A stretch of DNA of 64,000 bases from Candidatus Saccharibacteria bacterium RIFCSPHIGHO2_12_FULL_44_22 (GCA_001790515.1 MGCS01000004.1:48843-112842), one strand, 5' to 3'. Positions 1-8,132 are shown, counted from the first letter of the stretch. The notes: generated from the sequence alone by a model not told the origin. Numbers and translations: made by a program.

Positions 1-103
1 CCCCAGTAGCGGTTGTTTCGCAGGTGCCATAAGCGCCGGCTCCATAAGCGCTGTTCGCGCTGTCTGAACAGTTATATGTTTGTGCGAGTAAAACGTCGTT
101 CAT
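1..103 (-). CDS. Partial protein, N-terminus only (unrecognised, surface-protein-like)
   Basis: Reading the minus strand from the ATG at 103-101 gives 34 codons with no stop before the window edge. The peptide begins MNDVLLAQTYNCSDSANSAY and goes on through a Gly/Ala/Tyr/Cys-rich stretch. The short SAYG-type motif also occurs at the C-terminus of the small protein at 1566-1787. No ribosome binding site is obvious. I do not recognise the family; similar Tyr/Gly/Cys stretches are common in CPR surface proteins, so a cell-envelope role is only a guess. The start codon and the gene's reality are moderately supported. Confidence 0.4.
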   Translation of the reverse strand, partial: MNDVLLAQTYNCSDSANSAYGAGAYGTCETTATG

Positions 104-201
104 AATTATTTTAAACCTTTTAGTTGATCCCTCTTCTATTGCTATATTACCACAACCGTTATATTATCAAAGTACATTTATTTGTAACGAGTGAGGGATT
201 T

Positions 202-408
202 ATGCAATTTACATACTTTGGGGAACTGTTCAATTTGAGCCCAGTAACATTAATCATTATTTTAGCAATCTTGCTATTATTATTTGGTGGTAAAAAACTG
301 CCAGAGCTTGCACGTAGTCTTGGTGATTCAGCAAAAGAACTACGAAAAGGGTTGAGCGATGATGATGACAAAAAAGCAAAAGCAAAAGCAGACAACAAAG
401 CAGAATAG
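202..408 (+). CDS. tatA: Sec-independent translocase subunit TatA
   Basis: This is the pore-forming subunit of the twin-arginine pathway, which exports folded proteins across the cytoplasmic membrane. The 68-residue protein has a short periplasmic N-terminus, one membrane helix (about residues 14-30), the typical FGGKKLPELARSLG hinge and amphipathic helix, and a charged Asp/Lys tail. The ATG at 202 is chosen because GAGG lies just upstream and the TatA fold begins there; an in-frame ATG at 124 would add 26 residues of no recognisable kind. Its 3' end overlaps tatC by 50 bases, so the two are translationally coupled. A single TatA with TatC and no separate TatB is a minimal Tat system. Confidence 0.92.
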   Translation: MQFTYFGELFNLSPVTLIIILAILLLLFGGKKLPELARSLGDSAKELRKGLSDDDDKKAKAKADNKAE

Positions 409-1498
409 TAGCAGGCGATCCGCACCAGAATCTGCCACCGAACTAACCTTCATAGAGCATATCCATGAAGTGAGGGGAAGATTGATGTGGATAGTTGCTT
501 CTTTGATTGCTGCATCAACAGTGGCATACCAGTTTCGTGATCAACTGGTTAATGTTATTATTGCGCCGCTTCATGGCGAAAAACTAGTCTACCTCAACCC
601 AGGCGGTGGATTCACTTTCATTTTTACAGTATGTCTTTATTTTGGTGCATTGGTGACAATTCCGGTCATTATGTATCACCTGTATAGTTTTTTGCAGCCA
701 GTTATTGGTCGTCGCTCTCGACGATTAATGGTTGGTATTGTGTTTACGTCGGTGTTGCTCGCAGTGATAGGCATAGGGTTTGGCTATATGTTGGTCATTC
801 CGGGAGCGATTCACTTTTTGGGAGGATTTGCCGGCGACTCAATAGTGGCAAATCTGACCACCGATTCATATCTCAATTTTACTGTCATGCATTTGTTTGG
901 CATGGCGGCGTTATTCCAGCTACCACTCCTGCTGTTCATCATTGATCACATTCGACCACTTCCGCCCGGCATGTTGTTCAGGCTGCAGAGATGGGTGATA
1001 GCAGGGTCAATTATTGCCGCAGCTATTATCACTCCAACTCCTGATCCAGCGAACTTGTTTCTTGTTGCTGTACCAATTATTGGTATTTATCAGATAGGCG
1101 TTGTCATTGTGTGGTTACGACGACGATCATATCATGCCGCACGTCGTACTTTGGTGCCAAAATCTTCCACTACGAGCAGCCGTCTTGCGCCAAAATCGGT
1201 CTTAGCTGCTCAGATAGATCTACCAGCACCATCTGAAAGTATGTTAGCAGCGAATCACCCTCAGCCTGCAGCGGAAAGCAGCGAGCCGGCTGCTGTCACG
1301 TCGCATCAAATAAGACCACTTGCTGGGTCGTCAGTGAAGTCTATGGACGGTATTGCACCCAGACCCAGGGTACGTACGACAGTCCCTGCGCTAGCCGTGC
1401 CGCAGCGAAACAGCAACCGAACCATTCAGCACGCGAATCGCTCTGCTACCGCGGCGTCATCTGGTCGGCGCGTTTCAATGGACGGTATACTCATTTAG
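359..1498 (+). CDS. tatC: Sec-independent translocase subunit TatC with long C-terminal tail
   Basis: TatC is the six-helix receptor that binds twin-arginine signal peptides. The N-terminal FIEHIHEVRGRL (31-42) matches the conserved HLxELRxR motif of TatC, and the TPTPDP loop at 225-230 is the conserved proline loop before the last helices. The core ends near residue 256. A tail of about 120 residues rich in Pro, Ser, Ala and Arg follows and is absent from ordinary TatC (about 250 residues). This tail contains SMDGI twice, once internally and once at the extreme C-terminus. Three consecutive ATGs (359, 362, 365) could start it; AAAGGG lies just upstream. Confidence 0.92.
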   Translation: MMMTKKQKQKQTTKQNSSRRSAPESATELTFIEHIHEVRGRLMWIVASLIAASTVAYQFRDQLVNVIIAPLHGEKLVYLNPGGGFTFIFTVCLYFGALVTIPVIMYHLYSFLQPVIGRRSRRLMVGIVFTSVLLAVIGIGFGYMLVIPGAIHFLGGFAGDSIVANLTTDSYLNFTVMHLFGMAALFQLPLLLFIIDHIRPLPPGMLFRLQRWVIAGSIIAAAIITPTPDPANLFLVAVPIIGIYQIGVVIVWLRRRSYHAARRTLVPKSSTTSSRLAPKSVLAAQIDLPAPSESMLAANHPQPAAESSEPAAVTSHQIRPLAGSSVKSMDGIAPRPRVRTTVPALAVPQRNSNRTIQHANRSATAASSGRRVSMDGILI

Positions 1499-1565
1499 CC
1501 ATTGACACGATCTACCAGAGGGTGTTCAATATAAACATAAGTAATAAAATAAAAAGGTGTATGAT

Positions 1566-1787
1566 ATGTTCAAGAACGAATTAAACACATTACTGACAAA
1601 AAAGATGGATCGTAAAGATTTCCTAAAACATGTTGGTGTTGGTGTGGTCGCAGCAGTAGGTTTATCATCAATTTTGAAGGCTGTTAGCTCAACTGGCGCT
1701 CCAGCTACTTCAAACTCATCAGCAAATACGAATAGCTCATCACTTGGCTATGGTAGCTCTGCTTACGGTGGCACTAAGCAGTCGTAG
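1566..1787 (+). CDS. Small exported protein with a Tat-like (Arg-Lys) signal
   Basis: The gene encodes 73 residues. The N-terminus carries MDRKDFLKH followed by a hydrophobic segment of about 20 residues. This resembles a twin-arginine signal (consensus S/T-R-R-x-F-L-K) with Arg-Lys in place of Arg-Arg. The mature part is low complexity, rich in Ser, Asn, Gly and Tyr, and has no domain I know. The ATG at 1566 is preferred over a GTG at 1557 because AAGG ends eight bases before it. It lies 67 bases after tatC on the same strand, so it may be a dedicated Tat substrate, which is inference only. Confidence 0.6.
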   Translation: MFKNELNTLLTKKMDRKDFLKHVGVGVVAAVGLSSILKAVSSTGAPATSNSSANTNSSSLGYGSSAYGGTKQS

Positions 1788-1795
1788 TCTCTGCA

Positions 1796-1882
1796 ATGAT
1801 TAAATATTACGTTCTTGTCGTTGCTTTGTTGTTTTGCATCGCACTCGCACTTAGGGTGGTATTAAAAGAATCTAAAGATTAG
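1796..1882 (+). CDS. Possible 28-residue membrane peptide
   Basis: An ATG at 1796 opens a 28-codon frame ending in TAG just before the hrcA operator. The product is one hydrophobic segment (VLVVALLFCIALAL) followed by a charged end, as in single-pass membrane microproteins. There is no clear ribosome binding site, and it follows the preceding gene by eight bases, so translation could be coupled. Reality is uncertain because a hydrophobic frame of this length can arise by chance. Confidence 0.3.
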   Translation: MIKYYVLVVALLFCIALALRVVLKESKD

Positions 1883-1885
1883 ATC

Positions 1886-1926
1886 CTAGCACTCTACTTG
1901 ATGGAGTGCTAGTTTTGCGTTATACT
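1886..1926 (+). promoter_or_regulatory. CIRCE operator and promoter of hrcA-grpE
   Basis: CTAGCACTC (1886-1894), nine spacer bases and GAGTGCTAG (1904-1912) form a CIRCE element differing from the consensus TTAGCACTC-N9-GAGTGCTAA only at the outermost base of each arm. A -35 box TTGATG (1898-1903) lies inside the operator and a -10 box TATACT (1921-1926) follows after 17 bases. HrcA bound here would block RNA polymerase, giving autoregulation. The expected transcription start coincides with the hrcA ATG at 1933. Confidence 0.92.
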
Positions 1927-1932
1927 AGGAGC

Positions 1933-2649
1933 ATGACAGATCGTCAGATTCAGATACTTGCAGCGGTTATCGAACAGTACGCAGAAATTGCCGTACCTGT
2001 CGGTAGTGTCATGCTTGCCAAATTGTTCAATGTTTCAAGTGCAACTATTCGTAGTGAAATGGCGCGACTTGAGGAAATGGGTATGATCCAGCAGCCGCAT
2101 ACGAGTGCTGGGCGAATTCCAACAGACCAAGGGTATCGATTTTATGTAAATACGCTCAATGAAGCGCATGCCAACGAGGCGCCACAGTCATTGCTTCTTG
2201 ATCGCGGTGCGAGGGCGATTGAGGCACGTGTGAATACGCATGGCGACAAAGCAGATAGGGCGATTCGTAGTGCCGTTGATAGTCTTGTCGAACTTACTCA
2301 AAACCTAGGTATTGCAACAATTGGCGACCAGCTATACATGAATGGCATAGGCAATCTATTTAGTCAGCCGGAATTCATGCAAGGCAACCACACACAGGCA
2401 GTTGCCCGATTGCTCGATAATCTTGAACCATGGCTGCGTGAAGCTGCGCCGAACGAACCATTAAACGTCTACATTGGCGCCGAAAACCCGATTGGCAAAA
2501 CAAGCGGCGCGACACTTATTATTAGCCGCTTCCGTTCACCATATAGCGACAGAAGTTATATCGGCGTGCTAGGACCGACCAGACAAAGCTACGGCAAAGT
2601 AATGCGACTCGTACGTCATGCTGGTGCGATGTTGGAAGAGGTGCTGTAA
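1933..2649 (+). CDS. hrcA: Heat-inducible transcription repressor HrcA (short form)
   Basis: HrcA represses chaperone genes by binding CIRCE. The N-terminus is a winged helix (DRQIQILAAVIEQY, then SSATIRSEMARLEEMGMIQQPHTSAGRIPT, the family's hallmark). The C-terminus keeps the conserved IGVLGPTRQSYGKVMRLVRHAG segment. The protein has 238 residues, about 100 fewer than typical HrcA, and the loss lies in the middle, where other HrcA proteins carry the inserted dimerisation region. The ATG at 1933 is chosen because it begins the winged helix and sits six bases after the -10 box, so the mRNA is probably leaderless. It heads an operon with a small ORF and grpE. Confidence 0.93.
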   Translation: MTDRQIQILAAVIEQYAEIAVPVGSVMLAKLFNVSSATIRSEMARLEEMGMIQQPHTSAGRIPTDQGYRFYVNTLNEAHANEAPQSLLLDRGARAIEARVNTHGDKADRAIRSAVDSLVELTQNLGIATIGDQLYMNGIGNLFSQPEFMQGNHTQAVARLLDNLEPWLREAAPNEPLNVYIGAENPIGKTSGATLIISRFRSPYSDRSYIGVLGPTRQSYGKVMRLVRHAGAMLEEVL

Positions 2650-2650
2650 T

Positions 2651-2785
2651 ATGCAGATTATTGATGTGATAGTTGATGGCATAACCGCTGTTATTGAGGC
2701 TATTGTGTCTGCACTTGTCACGATTATAGGAGTAATCGGTGATGTTATTATTGAAATTTTAAATGCTATAAAGAATTTATTTTAG
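2651..2785 (+). CDS. 44-residue hydrophobic/amphipathic peptide between hrcA and grpE
   Basis: An ATG one base after the hrcA stop opens a 44-codon frame that ends just before the grpE ribosome binding site. The product is almost entirely Ile, Val, Ala and Gly with spaced Asp and Glu (MQIIDVIVDGITAVIEAI and similar), which fits an amphipathic helix at the membrane surface or a small membrane peptide. I do not recognise it. The tight fit between two heat-shock genes suggests co-transcription and coupled translation with hrcA. Confidence 0.5.
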   Translation: MQIIDVIVDGITAVIEAIVSALVTIIGVIGDVIIEILNAIKNLF

Positions 2786-2794
2786 GAGGTAGAT

Positions 2795-3262
2795 ATGGCG
2801 GCGAAGAGTAAAAAACAGGAAGAATTGGAACAACAGTTAGCCGAGCTTACGGCTGATCTTCAGCGAACGCGTGCCGATTTTGAAAACTATCGCAAAAGAG
2901 TCGAAGCTGAAAAGAGTGCCGCACGTGATGCTGGGTCTGCTAGTGCAATCTTAAAACTACTTCCAATTATTGATAACATTGAACGCGCGGTGGTGTATAC
3001 GCCCGAAGATTTGATCGAGCATAAATGGGTGCAGGGTGTCGGAGGGCTAGTGAAACAGCTCGACAAGCAACTTGAATCGCTCCAGCTGCGTCGTATTGAT
3101 GCCGGCAAGGGCGTGGAATTTAACCCGGATCTGCATGAAGCAATCCAAGTCGATGAAGATGCTAGCGGTGACAGTGAAGTGATTGCCGAAGAGTTACAAG
3201 CTGGCTATACATTGAATGGTCGACCGATCCGTCATGCGATGGTAAAAGTGACTCGTCAATAA
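2795..3262 (+). CDS. grpE: Nucleotide exchange factor GrpE
   Basis: GrpE releases ADP from DnaK and resets the chaperone cycle. The 155-residue protein starts with a coiled-coil helix (residues about 4-50, including DLQRTRADFENYRKRVEAEK), has the central KLLPIIDNIERA segment, and ends with the small beta domain (LHEAIQVDED, then GYTLNGRPIRHAMVKV), all typical of GrpE. AGGAGG at 2784-2789 fixes the start at 2795. It is under the hrcA CIRCE promoter, while its partners dnaK and dnaJ are elsewhere in the window under their own CIRCE elements. A bidirectional terminator follows. Confidence 0.95.
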   Translation: MAAKSKKQEELEQQLAELTADLQRTRADFENYRKRVEAEKSAARDAGSASAILKLLPIIDNIERAVVYTPEDLIEHKWVQGVGGLVKQLDKQLESLQLRRIDAGKGVEFNPDLHEAIQVDEDASGDSEVIAEELQAGYTLNGRPIRHAMVKVTRQ

Positions 3263-3285
3263 CCTCAATAACAATGAGTGCAAAT

Positions 3286-3317
3286 AAAAAATAGCCAGTA
3301 GTTACTGGCTATTTTTT
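3286..3317. terminator. Bidirectional rho-independent terminator (grpE / 3302-3511)
   Basis: AAAAAATAGCCAGTA (3286-3300) and its exact complement at 3303-3317 form a 15-base stem with A and T runs on either side, so it can stop transcription from both directions. It lies between convergent genes, and the stem also encodes the last codons of the minus-strand gene. Confidence 0.85.
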
Positions 3318-3511
3318 GTGATATCTTCTATTGGTTTTTTGACTGCACTCGCAGTGTCACTGACCTGTTGTGTAATGTCGGTTGCTACAGATTTTGTTTG
3401 CGCTACCGTGTCGGTAACTGATGTTACTACTTCTTGCTTTAATGATTGAAAATCGTTGGTAATTGCTTTTGTATCGTTAATGATACTTGTTAAATCGCTA
3501 AAGAAACCCAT
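3302..3511 (-). CDS. Small soluble coiled-coil-like protein, unknown function
   Basis: The 69-residue product begins MGFFSDLTSIINDTKAITND and is rich in Thr, Val, Asp and Lys with regular hydrophobic spacing, as in a long amphipathic helix. It has no signal peptide or catalytic motif. The minus strand shows TGTCATACT six bases before the ATG, an extended -10 box placing the transcription start at the start codon, which supports a real leaderless gene. The Thr/Asp-Val heptads resemble apolipoprotein-like or LEA-like helices, but I would not assign a function. Confidence 0.6.
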   Translation of the reverse strand: MGFFSDLTSIINDTKAITNDFQSLKQEVVTSVTDTVAQTKSVATDITQQVSDTASAVKKPIEDITKNSQ

Positions 3512-3620
3512 ACTTTTAGTATGACAGCAGCTATGAATAATACAAGCTGATTATAGCTTTTCAGGATGTATCTGATCTGTTAAAATACGATCAAAGACTA
3601 ATTCAACCTGAGAGGTGAGT

Positions 3621-4571
3621 ATGGCGAAAAGTGATGTTGTGATCAAAGCCAAAGGACTGCAAAAGTCATACGGTAAAACAGAGGTTCTAAAAGGAATCGA
3701 CATAGAAGTAAAGCGCGGAACGATGCTTGCGCTACTTGGACCAAACGGCGCTGGCAAGACGACAACGGTACGTATCTTGAGTACACTGCTGGGATTTGAT
3801 AAAGGAACTGTGACAATTGAGGGACATGATGTCAAACATGATGCGGATGCTGTCCGAAAAGTGATTGGATTGACTGGACAGTCAGCTGCTGTTGACGAAT
3901 TGCTAACGGGACGCGAAAACCTTGTTATGATGGGACGGCTGTATCGTCTCACGAAAGATAGTGCAAAGGCGCGTGCTCAGGAGTTGTTAGAAGAGTTCGA
4001 CCTGGTAAAGGCTGCGGAACGTCCAGCAAAGACCTATTCTGGCGGTATGCGTCGACGACTCGACCTTGCAGTAAGTCTGATCGCTACGCCGCCAGTCATC
4101 TTTTTAGATGAACCAACGACAGGACTTGACCCGCGCTCGCGTATTGCAATGTGGGAGATCATCGAAGGCCTGAAACAGAAAGGGTCGACGATATTGTTGA
4201 CAACACAATACCTTGAAGAGGCAGACCAGCTGGCCGATCAAATTGTTGTGATCGATGGTGGCAAGGTAATCGCTAAAGGTACAGCAAAAGAATTAAAGGC
4301 AAAGGTTGGTAAAGACCGTTTAGAGCTAACGTTTGCGACAGATAGTTCGTTTAAAGCAGCGACAAAGGTTTTGGGTACGCTTGTGCAAGAGTCTGATCCA
4401 GATGAAAAAACGGTGACGGTCGTCTTGAAGGATACGAATGCAGATGTTCGTACGGTGCTTGATGTGTTGGCAAAAGAGAAATTAAAATTCGATGCGATGG
4501 CAGTCCACAAACCAACACTTGATGATGTGTTTTTGTCGCTGACTGGCAAGCAAGTAAAGGAGGAGGCGTAA
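3621..4571 (+). CDS. DrrA-like ABC transporter ATP-binding protein
   Basis: This is the ATPase of an ABC-2 type exporter. Walker A GPNGAGKTT is at residues 40-48, the signature TYSGGMRRRLDLA near 139, Walker B VIFLDEPTTGLDP follows, and a C-terminal extension of about 90 residues (ending DDVFLSLTGK) is the one typical of DrrA-type daunorubicin/multidrug exporters. AGAGGTG upstream supports the ATG at 3621. The permease follows after one base, and AGGAGG near this gene's end serves it. The substrate (drug, lipid or polysaccharide) cannot be told from sequence. Confidence 0.9.
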   Translation: MAKSDVVIKAKGLQKSYGKTEVLKGIDIEVKRGTMLALLGPNGAGKTTTVRILSTLLGFDKGTVTIEGHDVKHDADAVRKVIGLTGQSAAVDELLTGRENLVMMGRLYRLTKDSAKARAQELLEEFDLVKAAERPAKTYSGGMRRRLDLAVSLIATPPVIFLDEPTTGLDPRSRIAMWEIIEGLKQKGSTILLTTQYLEEADQLADQIVVIDGGKVIAKGTAKELKAKVGKDRLELTFATDSSFKAATKVLGTLVQESDPDEKTVTVVLKDTNADVRTVLDVLAKEKLKFDAMAVHKPTLDDVFLSLTGKQVKEEA

Positions 4572-4572
4572 C

Positions 4573-5376
4573 ATGGCCGTCGAACTTGAATTTGAAAAGC
4601 GACCAAAGTTCATTACTGCGATAACAGATTCACTGGTAATGATCCGTCGAAGCAGCACTCACATTATCCGTAACACCGATCAGCTGCTCGGAACGTTCTT
4701 CCAGCCTATTATGTTTTTGGTACTGTTTTCGGCGGTATACAGTGGTGCAATCGAAACAGGTAGCGAAGAAAGTTATACGAACTACTTGATGGCGGGATTG
4801 ATAGTGCAGACACTTGCATTTGGCTCGACAACGACGGCTCTGGCTGTGGCGAACGATTTGCAGCGAGGTATTGTTGATCGGTTTAGAAGTTTGCCGATGA
4901 ATAATCTTGCCGTGTTGAACGGGCATGTTGTTTCGGATGTTTTTCGCAATATGATATCAGCTGCCGTTCTTATTATTGCAGGATTTGTGATTGGATTTAG
5001 GCCAAATGCTGATCTTGCGGACTGGGGACTATTGGTTGGGTTGACGATTTTACTTACCCTTTCGTTCTCGTGGCTGTCAGCGATACTTGGTATCGTGGCG
5101 AAAAGTATTGAAGGTGTACAGTGGCTTTCGTTTGTTGTCGTATTCCCGTTAACATTCGCCAGTAGCGCATTTGTGAAGCCAGAACTTATGACTTCATGGT
5201 TGCGCGGGTTCGCAGAAAACCAGCCAATTACGCATATCGTTGATACCTACAGGTCGTTGCTTTTAGGGAATCCACTAGACGATTCATGGTGGATTGCGAC
5301 GCTGTGGTTAGTTGGAATCATTGTTGTATCAATGCCGGTGGCGGCGTGGTTATTCAAACGCAAAACTTCAGTGTAG
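4573..5376 (+). CDS. ABC-2 type permease (DrrB-like)
   Basis: This is the membrane partner of the preceding ATPase. The 267 residues contain about six membrane segments, an N-terminal cytoplasmic helix (DSLVMIRRSSTHIIRNTDQL), the QPIMFLVLFSAVY first membrane helix, and DLQRGIVDRFRSLPM, the coupling-loop motif conserved in ABC-2 permeases (ERGTxDRLRSLPI in DrrB). It overlaps the ATPase's downstream AGGAGG site and starts one base after its stop, so expression is coupled. It most likely exports a hydrophobic compound; the specific substrate is unknown. Confidence 0.88.
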   Translation: MAVELEFEKRPKFITAITDSLVMIRRSSTHIIRNTDQLLGTFFQPIMFLVLFSAVYSGAIETGSEESYTNYLMAGLIVQTLAFGSTTTALAVANDLQRGIVDRFRSLPMNNLAVLNGHVVSDVFRNMISAAVLIIAGFVIGFRPNADLADWGLLVGLTILLTLSFSWLSAILGIVAKSIEGVQWLSFVVVFPLTFASSAFVKPELMTSWLRGFAENQPITHIVDTYRSLLLGNPLDDSWWIATLWLVGIIVVSMPVAAWLFKRKTSV

Positions 5377-5412
5377 TTTGCTGTTATTCTTGTGCTATAC
5401 TGAAAATACTTT

Positions 5413-6237
5413 ATGGGTGGAAAACAAAAAGTAGCAGACAAAACGATCAAATCTTTTATTGATTTGTTTGATGACCATGCCAGCGGAGCAGTCGCTGCTA
5501 TCGAGGAGTATCATAGGGCACACGAGCAATTACTGACAGCAGGTTCAACCGAGACACTTCCTAAAACACCTGTCGTTATAGCAGTGAAAGACTTGACCAA
5601 AACATACAAAGTTGGTCGACAGAAACTTGATGTACTAAAAGGCATATCGCTTGATGTGCACGAAGGTGAATTTGTAGCATTGACCGGTCCAAGTGGAAGC
5701 GGGAAGAGTACGCTGCTACAGCTGATGGGCGGACTAGACAAAGCATCGTCCGGTACTGTCGAAGTTGATAATGTGAACATCGGCAAGCTTCGTGATAAGC
5801 AGTTGTCGCACTTTCGTGGACAAACTATCGGTTTTGTATTCCAGTTTTTCTATTTGCAGCCGTTTTTGCGATTACAGAAAAACCTCGAAGTACCTGGCAT
5901 GTTTGCGGGTATTCGTGGTATTGAACGAAAAGAGCGTATTGCAACGCTTGCAGAAGCTGTAGGGTTGCAGGATCGCCTCGATCACTTGCCTAAAGAGTTA
6001 TCGGGCGGGCAGATGCAGCGTGCGGCAATCGCACGAGCACTGTTGAATCGGCCAAAGCTACTACTTGCTGATGAACCGACTGGTAACTTAGACAGTGCCA
6101 ATAGCAAAGCTATTATAGAACTGTTTGATCGTATTCGTCGTGAATTTGGCACAACTATCGTTATTGTTACGCATGATCAAGCAATTGCTCGGCATGCAGA
6201 TAGAGAAATACGTCTGCAGGATGGAGCTATTGTATGA
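5413..6237 (+). CDS. MacB/LolD-type ABC transporter ATP-binding protein
   Basis: The 274-residue ATPase has about 58 extra N-terminal residues before the nucleotide-binding domain (VIAVKDLTKTYKVG). Walker A is GPSGSGKST, the signature is LSGGQMQRAAIARAL and Walker B is LLLADEPTGNLDS, typical of the MacB/LolD/FtsE group, which moves lipoproteins or peptides or acts mechanically. A TATACT box at 5395-5400 lies about 12 bases before the ATG. Its stop overlaps the next start (ATGA at 6234-6237), so it pairs with the FtsX-like permease that follows. The N-terminal extension has no motif I recognise. Confidence 0.9.
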   Translation: MGGKQKVADKTIKSFIDLFDDHASGAVAAIEEYHRAHEQLLTAGSTETLPKTPVVIAVKDLTKTYKVGRQKLDVLKGISLDVHEGEFVALTGPSGSGKSTLLQLMGGLDKASSGTVEVDNVNIGKLRDKQLSHFRGQTIGFVFQFFYLQPFLRLQKNLEVPGMFAGIRGIERKERIATLAEAVGLQDRLDHLPKELSGGQMQRAAIARALLNRPKLLLADEPTGNLDSANSKAIIELFDRIRREFGTTIVIVTHDQAIARHADREIRLQDGAIV

Positions 6238-8132
6238 TCGGATTTATCGACGCGTTTGTTCTGGCGAATACAAAACTAAGGACACGCAAAGTTCGAACGA
6301 TAGTAACAGCTGTCACGGCAAGCTTGCTATTCGGTATACTGATGGCGGCGATTATTATATTGAGCGGTGTACTGCAGAGTGCGGAGCGCTTTACGAATAC
6401 AGGACTTAGTAGCCGGTACATCGTCAACTATCAGGACTATAGCAGTGGTTTTGATGACACCCCACAGCTACAAGCTCGCGCAACTGAGCTATATAACGCA
6501 CGTATCGCCGACAAAAAGGTAGAAGCGAAACGATTAAATATCGAATTTGATCAAACAAGTGAAATCCGACCAGTTGATGGATCTGTCGATACTGGGGGCA
6601 AATATCTTAATACGGCCGCACCGTCTGCGCAGCAGGCAATCAATGAGCAAAAAGCAGCAAAACAGTCGTTGGCTGAAAAAGCAAAACAGGCTGCAGAACC
6701 CTATCACCCAATTGCGTTGTATAGTTTTTTGTCAAATACGAACCCCGGAACGATAGCGGCGATGAAAGACGGCAAAGAATCATTCAAACCAACGACGAGA
6801 GACAACATGCTTACTAGTATGCGCCCTGGCGTCGAGCAAGGATGGAGCTATCTTGACGAAAAAGTTGCGGCGCCATTCCTTCTTGATCAATCGTACCTTG
6901 ATGCGCAAAAAAACGTCACGGATATTCCAGTTATTGCGCCAATTGGTAAGGTCGAAGAAGCGTTAGGTTTGCCAGCGTTATCAAAAAGCGCTTCACCGAA
7001 AGAGAAGCTGGATCGAATAGCCTATGTTCGCAAAAATGCTGCAAGGGCGACATTCACTGTATGTTACCGCAACGAAGCATCGACTGCGCTGATCGCCAAG
7101 ACATTGCAGGATGATGAACAAATTAAGAAAAATGCTGGCAATAAAGAATATATTGCACCTGATCAGCAATATAGTTTACCAGACGAGACAGCCTGCGGTG
7201 CATCGATCTTGAAAAAAGACAGTAGGACGGCGGAACAAAAGAAAAACGACGCAAAGCAAGAAGAATTTGCAAAAAAGTTTGACGAATATCAAGCACCAGA
7301 TCAGCAAAAAATAACATTCCGCGTTGTTGGCATTGCCCAAAATGGCATTGACTATAATAGTTTTTCGACAACTGATAGTATTGTTGGACTGATAGCGGGA
7401 TCGTCACTACAGGGCAACTGGGTGGTTCCGACCGGTATGTTCAATGAAATGCCAAATAGAGGTGATTTCGACATATTCTATCCGTCATCTGAATCACAGC
7501 AGACAAACAGCCAAGCAAGCGGATTTATCTATCGACCAGCAGAAAGTCAGCTGATTGAGTTTGGATCGGCGTCTGATGTGAAGGCGTTTTATACCAAACA
7601 AAGTTGCGAAGGGTTTAGCTGTGCTTCGGGGCCGTCCGTTAATTACTTTGGCAGTAATAGTGTGGTAGTGAATGACATGAAGTCGACTGTTTCTACTGTT
7701 CTTCAGGTGGCTGGTGGTATCGTAGGGTTTCTGGCTGCACTGATCATGATGGGAATGGTAGGACGTGTGATCGCGGACGGTCGTCGAGAAACGGCGGTGT
7801 TTCGTGCAATAGGTGCGACGCGAAACGATCTGCGACTTATTTATACAATGTACACAACGTTGTTTTCGCTGATTATCGTCGCTGTTTCAATAGTCTTGGG
7901 TCTGGGGTTGGCCGTATGGCTCGAATCAGCCTACGCAGCAGATATTTCGACACGAATGCATCTGGCGTTCATTACTGCGCCGCTTGACGAATCGTTCCAT
8001 TTGATTGGATTCTGGCCTGAACTAATGCTAGCTGCAGCTGGGTTGGTTGTTCTGTCTGGTTTGGTGAGTATGCTACTGCCACTTGCTCGTAACCTTGCTC
8101 GCAATCCTATCAAAGATATGCGTGACGAATAG
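6234..8132 (+). CDS. MacB-like FtsX-domain permease
   Basis: The 632-residue protein has one N-terminal membrane helix (about 20-45), a large extracytoplasmic domain of over 400 residues, and a C-terminal FtsX domain with three helices (from about residue 490, including GMVGRVIADGRRETAVFRAIGATRNDLRLIY). The phrase FRAIGATRNDL is the family's conserved cytoplasmic loop. This is the MacB/type VII ABC plan, which transmits force to the outside rather than forming a classical channel. The extracellular domain is rich in Lys, Gln and Ala and longer than usual, with two Cys close together near residue 460. It overlaps the ATPase gene by four bases. Confidence 0.88.
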   Translation: MIGFIDAFVLANTKLRTRKVRTIVTAVTASLLFGILMAAIIILSGVLQSAERFTNTGLSSRYIVNYQDYSSGFDDTPQLQARATELYNARIADKKVEAKRLNIEFDQTSEIRPVDGSVDTGGKYLNTAAPSAQQAINEQKAAKQSLAEKAKQAAEPYHPIALYSFLSNTNPGTIAAMKDGKESFKPTTRDNMLTSMRPGVEQGWSYLDEKVAAPFLLDQSYLDAQKNVTDIPVIAPIGKVEEALGLPALSKSASPKEKLDRIAYVRKNAARATFTVCYRNEASTALIAKTLQDDEQIKKNAGNKEYIAPDQQYSLPDETACGASILKKDSRTAEQKKNDAKQEEFAKKFDEYQAPDQQKITFRVVGIAQNGIDYNSFSTTDSIVGLIAGSSLQGNWVVPTGMFNEMPNRGDFDIFYPSSESQQTNSQASGFIYRPAESQLIEFGSASDVKAFYTKQSCEGFSCASGPSVNYFGSNSVVVNDMKSTVSTVLQVAGGIVGFLAALIMMGMVGRVIADGRRETAVFRAIGATRNDLRLIYTMYTTLFSLIIVAVSIVLGLGLAVWLESAYAADISTRMHLAFITAPLDESFHLIGFWPELMLAAAGLVVLSGLVSMLLPLARNLARNPIKDMRDE

